From: Alnus glutinosa
Taxonomy: Eukaryota > Streptophyta > Magnoliopsida > Fagales > Betulaceae
Assembly: GCF_958979055.1 (NCBI RefSeq)
Contig: NC_084896.1
Coordinates: 28,271,501-28,335,500, forward strand
Direction of reading: 5' to 3'
Length of the DNA stretch: 64,000 nt
In this document: positions 34,381-45,918 of the stretch, one piece after another
Layout: every line of letters starts with the position of its first letter
Position numbering within the stretch: the stretch's first letter is position 1
The notes under the pieces: model-generated
Databases searched by the model: none
Seen by the model: only the letters and a program-made list of their open reading frames with translations
What the model was told of the DNA's origin: nothing
Position numbers and translations under genes: made by a program

Positions 34381-36059
34381 TCAAAGCATTAGTCTCATTG
34401 CATAACGTGTTTTGGTATGAAAAGTGTACAAGACATGGGATATCGTTTAGTTTTTCTTTTCCAAAACTTGTTTTAGAAATTTTCTTTTAGAAGAAAAAAA
34501 CAATTTTCTATTTTTTTTTTCCTATCAAAATGTGTTTGATAAGCTCTCATTTGAAAATGACTTTTGAGAATAAAAAAATACAGAAAATATATATTATTAT
34601 TATCGCCATAGGGCCGACAGACCACAAGGCAAACAGATCCTCTCCATTTGCCGATTAGTTATAATGACAATTTTGCCTCTTGTTTTATAACTAACCGGCT
34701 CCTCTCTATTTCACTTGAAATGAAGATGATCCATTTCCGGCCACAAGTGGATGGTCTGGGTTTATGAATTTTAAGAAAAATGAAAAGGAACCTTATAAAA
34801 TGGAAGATCATGTTAAAAGTGTTATTCTTGCCTAAAGGCTCCCCTTGCATGGAAACCAGGACAAGTAAAAACCACACAAAATTCTAATCCAAAAATCATG
34901 CAATAGTAGCACAAGGAAACCAACCAAAGAAAGACAACTATAATTGTAGAAAAAAAAAAAATTGAAAAACATAGATTGGGCCATCAAGTGTATGGATAGT
35001 GAATAGAAACATAAAGGGACAGTATTTTAAAGATCTACATAGCAGCTTTGCTATAAGTTCCACATTCCAACTAATGAAATACAATAAAAATAACATGCTT
35101 TCAGTTCCATGTCCATTTTGAAACCTTTTATTACTAAACACCAAGTCGGAAAGAGGAATGCTGAAATACAAGAGGCCCAGGCTTCCTTCCCTTCACCAAT
35201 CGCTCATCTGCAAGATTAGTTATTTGTCGAACAATCAATTTGCAAAGACCATAAATATGTTCTAAATGTGGCAGAGCAAAAATAACAGCAGTGTGATTAT
35301 CTTCAATTTGCAAGCACCAGTTCTGTCAGGTTCCAATCACAACATGTTCAAATAATAGCACCTCCAGAGGTTAAGATTTAGCTGGCAGAATTAAAAATCT
35401 TCCAGAAAAAAATACAAACTGACCCCCTTTTGCAGTGCTAATGCTTGCAATTATTGGGCACTCGACAAAACTTGACCTTTTCAAACCACAAGTCACAACC
35501 AGGGTCCAGAAATAATAAATTTACTCAGTTTTACACCATCGTATGACAACATGGCTTTCTCTGTCTTTCAAAAATACAGAAGTTCATTTCATGGATTAGA
35601 ATGGGTGGTCTACCTAAAAGATGCAAAAGATATGCAAGCAGATCAACTCTTTGATTAGATAAAATCAAATCTCACCCATATGGAAAAAAAACATGCAAGG
35701 AGTTCACTAACTCCTCATCCAACTACACAAGGTAAATGACAATAAGGAAAGAAAGACAGATAAAAACAACAAATAAAACATACTTGATGCTATGGATGTT
35801 CATCCATCTTAATATCTCATTTATTTGTGGCCAGATTACCATATGATATGCAGGCCAGAAACTTAAAGGAACAAATTACTTCTCTACCACTACTATAGTT
35901 ATAAAACCATGAAAGCTAGATATGGGATAGTTCTTAGTCAAGTGAGTTCAGTCAGCCAGTGAACAATTAGTTTTTCTTTTTATAACCCAACTCTAATTGA
36001 CAGGTGCTCTTCTCCTACTATGCAATCAATTGAAATTTCAAACATATGCATGTTGAGTT
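34381..36059. other. Intergenic DNA without recognised genes
   Basis: Mixed AT-rich DNA. Near 34655-34700 ATTAGTTATAA and TTATAACTAA form a small hairpin. A possible acceptor and short exon-like stretch at 35150-35205 on the minus strand could not be tied to any gene. Confidence 0.35.
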
Positions 36060-36256
36060 CATTGATATTTGTTATTATATAAGTAGAGCAAATTCATTAA
36101 AAGTGCAAGGGACGCAACCCAAGTACACATGATGTATACAAGAGAAAAATACCCTACAAGATAAAAACGAGGAAAGTGAGCGCAAAAATCTACAAAGCTA
36201 GAGATATTAAGAAGAGTTAACAAAGATCCATTCAAAGAGTGAGATTTAAGAATACA
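36060..36256 (-). mobile_element. LINE 3' tail fragment
   Basis: Minus strand. CGCAACCCAAGTACACATGA and a following TGTATACAAG word match the 3' end style of the neighbouring LINE tails. No coding part remains. Confidence 0.45.
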
Positions 36257-36798
36257 CAACCTTTATTTTTATTTTGATAAGTAAATGAAATTTTATATAA
36301 AGAAAAAAAGCGTAAGGCGCCCCTCTAAGTACACTGGAGGTATACAAAAGGAAACGCCTAAGAAGGCAAAGAAAAACGAACAAGAAAATCAGAAAAGCTA
36401 ATAGACACGGGTGACAAAAAAGCCTCCGTCCAAAGATACAACAAATGTAAAAACAATGCAACAATATTCTCCATGGAATTCTCTAAGTCTTCAAAACACC
36501 TAAGATTTCTCTCCTTCCAAACACACCAAAGAATGCATATAGGTACCATCTTCCAAACTGTAGCACTCCTTGACCTACTTGCCTTCCACCAACAAGAAAA
36601 TAAATCGACAACTCTCCTACGCATAACCCAAGACATACCAAACCGAGAAAAAACGTGATTCCACAAAGTAGAAGCCACATCACAATGAAGAAGAAGGTGG
36701 TCCACAGTTTCCCCGTCTCTTTTGCACAAGTAGCATCTATTCACAATGACGATCTTTCGCTTCCTGATATTATCCGCTGCAAGAATCTTTCCACAACC
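36257..36798 (-). mobile_element. LINE C: RNase H/zf-RVT end of an L1-type element
   Basis: The minus-strand frame (about 36796-36358) reads GKILAADNIRKRKIVIVNRC, then YLCKRDGETVDHLLLHCDVA and later WKMVPICILWCVWKERNLRC. This is the zinc-binding reverse-transcriptase region (zf-RVT) at the C-terminus of plant L1 LINEs. The 3' tail with AAGGCGCCCCTCTAAGTACA words follows. The copy is 5' truncated near 36798, where it meets the A-tail of LINE A. Confidence 0.75.
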
Positions 36799-38130
36799 TT
36801 TTATTTTTTTTTATAAGTATTTAAGAAAACACAACTATAGCTCCAAACTCATCTTCTAACAATCTTCAAAACTTCGAGCATTTCTTTCCCTCCAAATGCA
36901 CCACATTAAACAATAAACAAGAAGATATTACATTCCAAACAATGGTAAAATCATTCTGCCCAAACCTTCATTTCCAACATGCCAATAGCTCCACCACCTT
37001 TCTAAGCATAACCCACTATACTCCAAACATCTAAAAAATCAAATTCTACAAACTTGGTTGCAATATCACAATAAAGAATGTTAGTTTGGATAACTGGGAT
37101 TTTATGAGGAAGAGGAAGCAAGAAATTAGATGGTGGCCTATATTTTAGTTTCCTCAAGCTATGCCTAAACAAGCTTTCATCTTATGGCTGGCTGTGCTTA
37201 ACAGGCTTTCCACAGGAGAAAGGCTAGTGGCTTGGGGTGTTCAAGGTCATTATCAGTGCCTGTTTTGTAGAAATTGTATAGAGAGCCGTGACCACCTCTT
37301 CTTCTAGTGTAGTTTTAGTTCCCGCATCTGGAAAACTTGTATGCTCCGTTGTTTTAAGCTCAATCCTCAGCTGGATTGGCAAGGTGTGATGGAGAAAGCT
37401 TGCAGTACTTGGAGAACAAAAAATTCTGCTGGCTGTACTTTGCAAGTTGATCTTAAGCTCTGTGGTGTATAATCTTTGGCAAGCAAGAAATGAGCTTAGA
37501 TTTCAAGGTCGGCCAAAAACGGAGGAGCAGATTCTTAAAAGGATTTTCTGGGAGATCCGTTCTCGGATTTCAGGGAAGGGCAGGTTTATCAAGTCTAAGG
37601 AAAACATTAATCTCTGCCAAATGTGGAACATTACTGGTTCTGTTCTGGTTTGAATGTTCCTGTTTTGTTTGTTGTTTTGTGCCCTTGGTTTGTTTCTGTT
37701 TTCTAGCTAGGGCCTTGGTGTTTTGTTGGTCTGTTTAGACCGTTGATTGTATTTTGCAGTTGTTTGGAATGAAAAGTGCTTATTCATCAAAAAAATAAAA
37801 AAATAAAAAAAATAAAGAAGGAGATGATCAGGTGTTTTCCCACTCTTTTTCCTGAGGATACTGTCCAAGTGAAGAAAACCACCCTTAAAGGAGCCTTTGA
37901 CCTCCAAATGTTCTTCCTAGGCAAAGAGAATCAACATCGGTAAAAAAATTCCCGACATTTATCCCTATGGTCAAAACCCCGATCTCCACGTTCAATTCAT
38001 AAAAGACTGCAAGGCAACATCTCTCACCTTCTTTCACAAGAAGTTAATAACACAATCCCTCATTCTACATGAAGAAATAGATACCTTTCACGAAAAGTTT
38101 CTCAATTCCCCCCCCAAAAAAAAGGACGCA
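36799..38130 (-). mobile_element. LINE A: older L1 tail split by LINE B
   Basis: Two minus-strand blocks, 36799-37076 and 37836-about 38130, are one zf-RVT region. Joining them gives ...PDHLLLYCDIAT..., the conserved zinc-binding motif, across the insertion at 37077-37835. Stops occur in the 3' block, so it is dead. It ends in a poly-A (plus-strand T-run near 36800-36812). Confidence 0.6.
37077..37835 (+). mobile_element. LINE B: 5'-truncated L1 tail inserted into LINE A
   Basis: The plus-strand frame has FILWLAVLNRLSTGERLVAW, CLFCRNCIESRDHLFF and VVYNLWQARNELRFQGRPKT, the zf-RVT C-terminus. There are in-frame TAG stops near 37150 and 37307. An A-rich tail (about 37790-37830) follows. AATAAAGAA lies at both junctions and fits a target duplication. 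Confidence 0.7.
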
Positions 38131-38487
38131 CCCGGTGGGTATTATCCTCCACAGGAGGAGTTAGAGGTCACCAGCTCCCACTAAAACAACCAATTAATTA
38201 CCTCAAATGAAAAAAAAAAAAACTATTGGATCAATTAGGGTTCAATTGTAAAAGACCATCAGTTTGATCAAGTTATCATAGAAACACAAGATTACGGCAC
38301 ATAGACATATAGTAGAAAGTAAAATACGATATCAAAGGAGACCCATTTGGCCAAAACCAAACATAATACAAGAAACCCATTCCACCGAAAATCAGAAGCT
38401 CAAATGGGTCAGGGTCAAAATTGGTCTAAAGCACAAAAGATCGAATAAAAAACCAAAGAAAATCCCAAACATTTGCGATTCAGACCT
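38131..38487 (-). other. 3' flank of the NDUFB3-like gene
   Basis: Probably the 3' UTR and downstream DNA of the gene ending at 38488. Nothing else was recognised. Confidence 0.4.
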
Positions 38488-38724
38488 TCAGTGAGAAGCA
38501 GCAGAGGAAGTAGATGGAGCAGAGTGGTGGTGGTGGGAAGAAGAGGAGGGGGCATAGAGCCTGTTGTAGACCTGCTCGCCGACGAGGTAGACGCCGAAGG
38601 CGACGAGGGCGATGCCGAGGCCAGGAGTGGCGTGGCGCAGCTGATTCGTCAGCCTCGGGTGCTTCCTCCACTCGTCCCTCCTCCTGAAGAACTCTCCCGT
38701 CGGTCCCAGTGCCTTGTTCGCCAT
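38488..38724 (-). CDS. NADH dehydrogenase (complex I) B12/NDUFB3-like subunit
   Basis: 78 aa, intronless in the coding part. It starts MANKALGPTGEFFRRRDEWR, then KHPRLTNQLRHATPGLGIAL, followed by one transmembrane helix (about 36-52, GIALVAFGVYLVGEQVY) and a Ser/His-rich tail (SSSSHHHH). This is the plant form of the small membrane-arm subunit B12. It resides in the mitochondrial inner membrane and takes part in complex I assembly, not catalysis. It is divergent with the IspD gene: the two start codons are 295 bp apart. Confidence 0.9.
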   Translation of the reverse strand: MANKALGPTGEFFRRRDEWRKHPRLTNQLRHATPGLGIALVAFGVYLVGEQVYNRLYAPSSSSHHHHSAPSTSSAASH

Positions 38725-38972
38725 TCTCCTCTCTCTCTCTCTCTTCAGTACTACTTCGTCTTCCTCTCCTTTCTTGAAATTTGTATAGAAATCAGAAAAC
38801 AAGAGCTTTTTGGGTGGACTGGACCAACCTAACTTATATACGAAAACCCTTAACTTTTCTACTAGCCCATTTCCTAAAAGCCCATGCTTTTATTTTATTT
38901 TATTTTTTTTCCGGTTTTTGTCAAGTAGCCCATTTCTTGTTTCAAGCTACCGGTGGGCGGTGGCAGTTGTAT

Positions 38973-39019
<47 letters not shown>
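38725..39019. promoter_or_regulatory. Shared bidirectional promoter, NDUFB3-like / IspD
   Basis: Three AGCCCA words (TGGGCT on the minus strand, plant site II) lie at 38864-38869, 38879-38884 and 38927-38932. A telo-box-like AAAACCCTTAAC lies at 38843-38854. Site II elements are known in plant nuclear genes for respiratory complexes. A (GA)22 tract (38977-39020) forms the IspD leader right up to its ATG. Confidence 0.6.

Positions 39020-39020
<1 letters not shown>
38977..39020. repeat. (GA)22 microsatellite in the IspD 5' UTR
   Basis: Twenty-two GA units; the final A is the first base of the IspD start codon. Confidence 0.95.
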
Positions 39021-39024
<4 letters not shown>

Positions 39025-42000
39025 GGCGCTTCTTCTTCCCGTGAACCTGAGCTTTCCTCCTCTTCCTCCTGCTGCTGCTTCGTTTGGTTTCTCTTCATTT
39101 TCTCGTTCGCTTTTCCCTATTAATCACCGAATTCCCGCCAAGTCAATTCCAGTACTACACTCACAATCCAACCTTACATTTCCATTTCCAGGCAAAGTCA
39201 AACCCTCCTCCTTAAACCTCACGCTGTTTGCTTCCCGACAAAAACATTGGGATTCGTACAGTGTACCTTACTGTTTTGTCACTTTCTGTTGAAGAAAAAC
39301 TATATACAAGTTAAATTTGGCTGTGGTGGTGTTATCAGGTCCTCAATTTGAATTCAGGGAAAAGGCGAGAGCTTGTAGATTAAGGATCACTCCTCGCTGC
39401 TCCGCAAACTCTGAGAATGAAGTGAGTCTGAGACTTATTATGTTTGAAAAAACAATTGGAAGGATTTCCTTCATTCTTTTCTTGGTCATTTTGTGAATTG
39501 TTTTACGCAGGAGTCTAGAGTTGTGAAGGAGAAGAGCGTATCGGTGATTCTATTGGCTGGAGGGAAGGGAAAAAGGATGGGAGTAAGTCTTCTTCTTTAT
39601 TCTCAACTCGGATGCGCCTGCCTTTCACTTTATATGTAAACCATAGTCCTTTGTTTCATTCGCATGGAAGTTCCAAACAAACAATTTTCTCATGTGCCCA
39701 TATTATCTTTGGCAAAAGAAGACGGTAAACTGCTTTAAACGGTATCATGGTTTTCTTGTACTTTACAAGATACTTGGAGTTAAAATTCAATACTCAATTA
39801 TGTTTTATCTAACTATTAATCCTTTCAAATTTACCTTGTTTTTTCCATTTCCTTTTTTTTTTTTTTTTTTTTTAAAAAAAGTAAGACAATCAGATGACCT
39901 TGCTTGGAGTTATGAATGAAGACAATGGAATGCACTTAGTATTTAGGTTCCCTAATGGCCTAACGCATAGGCTTCTACATTCTTCTTTGGGTTAAATGTA
40001 TTTTTTCCTCATCTTTCAACTGCTTGACTCAAGAATTTACATCTTATTCAAGCAAATATAGTTCCAGAGGCAAGCATGACCCTCATCATTTAGATTATTC
40101 ATATTGTTATTTCTGTTGTTATTTTTGAGATATCTGATAGTTATGTATCTTTACACACACGGATACATATATACAAACATACATACATACATATATGTAT
40201 GTCCTTTTGTGTGTTTATATAAAGCTTGCTTACATACGCCTCACACATACTCCCATTTTCTTCATTGTCTATAATTTGGCTATTCCTCATCTGCCACATG
40301 ATGGTTCTCTTATGTTTGTGCAAATAGGCGAGCATGCCAAAGCAGTATATCCCACTTTTAGGCCAACCGATTGCTTTATATAGGTAAATGGCAACAACTT
40401 AACTCCATTATGAATGTCTTATTCCCATTACACAGGGTTGGTTTCAGATTCTTCTTGAGGACTTTTGGAACCTCATCTTTTTTGTAACTGAAGAATGGAT
40501 GGCCAGTATCATCAGGAGTGATATTAGGTTTTTGCTGAGGGAAGGGGGAGGGGGGGACTATAATATTGATGCAACTCAAGAAAAAACATAGTTTAAAATA
40601 AAAATATATGTCTGAATGTGAGTAATGGAAAAAAAGAAAAGAAAATGAAGAGAAAGTCTTAATTTTCTGATACCAAAGTAAGTCATAACTCATAAGTTAT
40701 GCTGCGTAAAAAAAGCTATCAAATTTGATAGATGTCTAAAAATAATCTTAGATGTGAACTTTACATCTTTCTAAATTCTGTAACTTTACAGAAGTTGTCT
40801 ATTTTGATGTAGACATGTTCAAAAAAAAAAAAAAAAAAAAAATTCCAAAAATTGAACTTGGCATTTTAAACTCCTTGGAGGGCTAACTCATTCTTTTTTC
40901 ACTTAGCCAAAGTCTTGAAAATTTTAATAGAGGATCTTTATAGCGCCTCCACCCCCCCCCCCCCCCCCAACCCTATACCATGGTACTACCCCTGAGTATC
41001 ATGCTTTTAAATTTCTTCCATTGAACGGATTGGAACCCTTATTCTAGTTTACTATCAATTTAAACATCTGGAAACAATTTTGTGCAACACGAAAGCCTGC
41101 TTAAACTTTGAGACAAACCATAATTGCGTAGTATCACTCTAGAACTTATTGTTGCAATCAATGTGCTTACAATTGCCATCAACAGTCAGTTACAAAGGCA
41201 AAAGATTCACCATATTGGAGTGCCAAGTGTGAATTCAACATGCTCATGGCATTGACACAGTGAGCCTTATCTAACTAAAGATTCGACCTGATTCATGTTT
41301 TTGTAGTACTAGGCAGAAAGAACCCCTAGGTGGGACTCATATGTAGGTCCAGCTTCTAAGGCAATATTAGGATGGTGCACCTTAAGTAATTTTGCCTCAA
41401 TTTTACACTCATTCTTTACTGACACTTTGTCTTTTGTGCTTATGAAGTAATTATATGCTGAATTCTTGCAGTTTGTACACTTTCTCACAATTGATTGAAG
41501 TGAAGGAAATCATTGTGGTTTGTGATCCCTCCTACAAGGACGTTTTTGAAGGTTTCAGATCTCCTCTCTCTCTCTCTCTCTCACTCTCACGCTCGCATGT
41601 GTGCGTGTAGTAGGGTTCCTTTGTATAAAATGTATCTGCCACTTGACTATGTTTTATACTGCTGGCTCTAGTACTATAAAAGATATTCAAAGTAACGTTT
41701 TTCTTTTTCTTAGGAACCAAAGAGAAGATTTGTGTGGAACTTAAATTCACACTCCCTGGGAAGGAAAGACAAGATTCTGTCTACAGTGGACTTCAGGTAG
41801 TGGCAAGTTTTTTTTTAAGTAAGTCTTATTTCTTTAGTAACCAAATCTTGTTTCTTATCTGTTCAATAATGAGCCTATAATATTTGAACATTTTGCCAAC
41901 CTTTCTTAGTAACAATAATTAGTTGGGTGTTAAGAGAGTAAAATGGTGTTACTTCCTCCTTTTGGTAATAACATTTAGAAACATGCTCAAGGAAAATCTC

Positions 42001-45000
42001 AATCTTGGTGTCTCGCCTTAAATAGCTCACTGAAGATACCTTGAATTGCTACTAAAGAAAGTTTGTACTCTTCTAAAAATTGAATTTAAATATTTTGTTG
42101 TTGATCTTGGTTTACTTTATGTTAATTCTTTCAATGAGTTCATAATACCAGAAATTGCAACCTGTGGCTGTAGACGTAAGTAGTTTCTCTTTTCTTGGCT
42201 CATGTGTCAAATGGATGACCTTACTTTACCCCCTTTTGCTGATAAGTATAAGAAATATGGTCATGGAAAACCATGATCCAAAACATGATTGCTGAAGGTT
42301 TAACTGCAACTGCTAGTAAAGAAAGTTTGTTCTCTGCCTAAAATTAAATTAAATTCTATGGCTTGAATTTGTCAATGTCAGTACACTTTATGTTCAACTC
42401 TTCCCATACGAGCTCTCGCGAATTCATTATACCATAAATATGTACTTGACAAATGGGGCCCTCCTCCCTCCTATTAGACCATGTAAATAAATAACCTATT
42501 CTGATCGAGAAAGAATCTCTTCCGAACGACCAGGTCATTTTAGGACATCTGAACAGAAAAACAACTTTTATATCTCTTACTAACCATATGTGTGGTTTTA
42601 GTTTTCTAAGAATGCATGAATGGATCATCAGTTTTTGCTGTATATCATGGATGCCAACAGTTTTTCAAAACCCATCTTACTTTATATCCCATGAAAAAAA
42701 GTAATAACTTAAAGCCTAGAATTTTTGAGATTTTGGTTCAAAGGTTCTGCGAAGCAGAACATGATAACCAGAATTGTGCGCATGCAGTTCAAGTGCATTT
42801 TGAAGTTTTGTGTTTTAGCTGGGATTTTTTTTTTTTGAGGTCACGCTTAGGATGAAATTTAGTCCAAGATGTGGAACTTCAATATAATGCAACTATATTA
42901 TTCAGCAAGGATGTCATAGGAAGAGAGTTTTAGTTTGATGCTTAAGCCTCAGAAGGAGAAAAAAAATAAGGTTATTACAGTAAGCTAGGTTTCTAAGCAC
43001 CTGGATTGTTTGAGATACTGCAAGTGATAGTTACTAAGAGTAGCATTGTACCTTATCTAGTTTTGCTTTTGTTTATGTAAAGGCTTAAATGGACTGTGTA
43101 GGACAAAAGAAAGACAATCTCCTGTCTCATGTTCGTAATATTTGTACTTGGTTGTAAATCTGCTTGTTTTTTTGATAAGAAAAGTTTTATTAAAAAGCGT
43201 AAGGCCCCCCTAAGTACACCGGTAGTATACACAGAAGCAACCAAAAGCTAGCCAAAAGAAGAGTCCAAACAAACCCAAAAAAACCCAAAGGAGCCCAAAC
43301 AAACCCAACAAACCCAACAACCCAAGACCACAAAACCCACCAAAGAGAACACAACCTTATGTCATGGGATCCTTTCCTTTTCAACATCTTGAGGGAGCGC
43401 TCACATCTCCATAGTTAACGGAGCTTTTCAAATTCAAAAGCTCCCTCTTGCCTTTGGTCTTTTTGCGAGCTACCAATTGATCTCGATAAAAATCCTTTGT
43501 AATAGCATCGAGAATTGCCAATGACTCCACGTCAAGACCATCATCCATCTCCCAATCCAAAGGCACCCCATCCCAAAACTCTTCATCCTGCTCCCCCACC
43601 ATGACCTCCCCAGAAGGATTGAACCCAACAAGCCACTGTTGAGAAATGCCGTTGTCCCTCACAACACCAACTTCCTTGTCCTCCGAAGTCGAAGACGGGG
43701 CCAACTCAGAGGGCAAGGAGAGAGAGGTGGAAGGGGTTAACACAACCGGCCTCAGGTTGATAAATCCTTTCCGAAGGAAGCCCTTCTTCTCATTGCTCAC
43801 TTCCTTCTTCTCATTGCTTGTCGCACTTGCAGAAGACTTCAAAGGGGGGCTGTAGAATCTTCCTTAGAATTAGGCTCTTCAATCGAAGCCTTAATACATA
43901 AGCCACCAGACTTCTTAGAAGCTTCCATGGAATATGCAAGTAGCCCATCATTCCACTTCACTTGACCTTCCCCGAGATCCCTAGCCTTCCGGTAGTAATG
44001 CTGGAAGGGCTTAGAAGGCTGCAACACAGGGAGAGAAGAGTGAATTTTCTCACCCATCTTGGCCGCCCCTATGAGAGGAGGAGGGACGAACCCAGAGCTG
44101 CAAGGCACGGTGGCAGCATCAAGACCATGCTTGTTAATTAAATTTAATTTCATTTGTGCAAGTGGAATCATGTATGGCTATATGCTTTATGGCCATTTGC
44201 TTCTGTTGTATAACAGTGACATTTCATGAGACCGATGTGATAAATGGTTCTGTTAGGTTTGATAAGGCCTTTGATTGTATGTTGAATGATTACAGATCTC
44301 TTTGCTTATTTTTAATGCTACTTCTGTTTACAGGCAGTTGATTTAAGCTCAGAGCTTGTTTGCATCCATGATTCTGCAAGACCTTTGGTATCATCAGGAG
44401 ATATAGAAAAGGTTTGGCTTAGAGAACTTTTCTCTACTCTTATCCAGTGCATTAGCTTTTGTTGTACAAATTATTGACGATCATCGGTGAATTATTTTTT
44501 AGGAGATATACAATGTTGCTTTTCTCCAATCATCAGTGAAATATTCTTTCCTTACCCTGCTTGAATGTTGGACTTTACATGTTCAGGCGGTGGAAGTTGC
44601 ACCAGGGAGATCTATACTTGCATTATCTTTTTGAGGCATTTTTTCCCTTAGCTCTGAAATCCTTGAGCAGCAATACTTACTGAAAAATGAACACTGTTGA
44701 TTGTCTGACCCTTGCTTCTGCATATCCATAAGCCTTCAAACAACCCTCCCTGCCCCTCCATCAAGGCACGTTCATCATTTTTCTAATTCTTATCATACCC
44801 ACATACTCTATGTTTTCAATTCCAATTATTTCCCTTAGTTTAAAATTGTCATTCTTGTTCAGCATCTTATTTGATGAGGTAATATTAGGGTGTGATATGA
44901 ATATATGTGGAGGATTGAATTTTGATGCATAACCTGTTATGCCTATGCCCTCATTTTTTTTTTTTTTTTTTTTTTCCTTTTAGATAGAGCAGTTGTAGAG

Positions 45001-45855
45001 AATCTATGTTTGGGTAAGCTTAATACAGGCAATGTCTCTTGGAGTTTGGAGTGTCTTTATTGAGGATTCCATTTCAATATCTAGGTTTTTTCAACCGTTC
45101 TTTAAATTTGTATTGTGTACCTATATAAAATGAAGAATAATAAGGTAACCTTTCTATTTGCTTGCTTACAACCACTCTAAGTCTCCAACTTGATAGATGA
45201 AAGGATTTGAAATCACAAATAGGAACAAATTAAGAACTTGGTCGAATATACAAAATGTAGAAATAACCTGCAATCTGCATATTTTGCAAGGGGGATTTGT
45301 TTAAGGACTAGTTTGCTTCAGCGTACTCTTTTTAAGCTAGTTTGAATATTAGAAAATAGTAGCTTACTCTTATTGGCACTAGTCTGAAGCATCTAGTGTG
45401 AATATTAGAACGTAGTTGCTAACTTGCTTGACAGTCCAAAATTGGCAATATTTGAGGGTCAGAAGAAAAAGACTAAAGCTCCATAGCCTCCATGTGACAA
45501 GTGGAAGCAGTTATGAGGCTTAGTTGCTAGACTACCTTGTAGAACTATAAAGTACGTTTCAAAAGATGTCATCTATGAACATGGTGAGTTTCAATGCGAG
45601 CTATTCTGATAATATTTGGGAATGCATATTGTATTCTCCTGTGTTACTTCGGCACTATACCTCCTGCTCTTCTTCCCCTTCTTCCCCTGCTCTTCAATGA
45701 TTAGACTTTGTCAATTGTTTGGTTTTAGGTTCTTAAAGATGGTTGGCTGAATGGAGCAGCAGTACTTGGGGTTCCTGTAAAAGCTACGATCAAAGAGGTA
45801 TTGATTGATTGTCGACAGTTACTTTGATATTTTAAGATTGCACCTTTACCTTTGT

Positions 45856-45918
<63 letters not shown>

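Noticed and set aside
38810..39098. Open frames made of Arg-Glu or Leu-Ser repeats
   Set aside because: Translation of the (GA)22 microsatellite in the bidirectional promoter; the true IspD start is the ATG at 39020.
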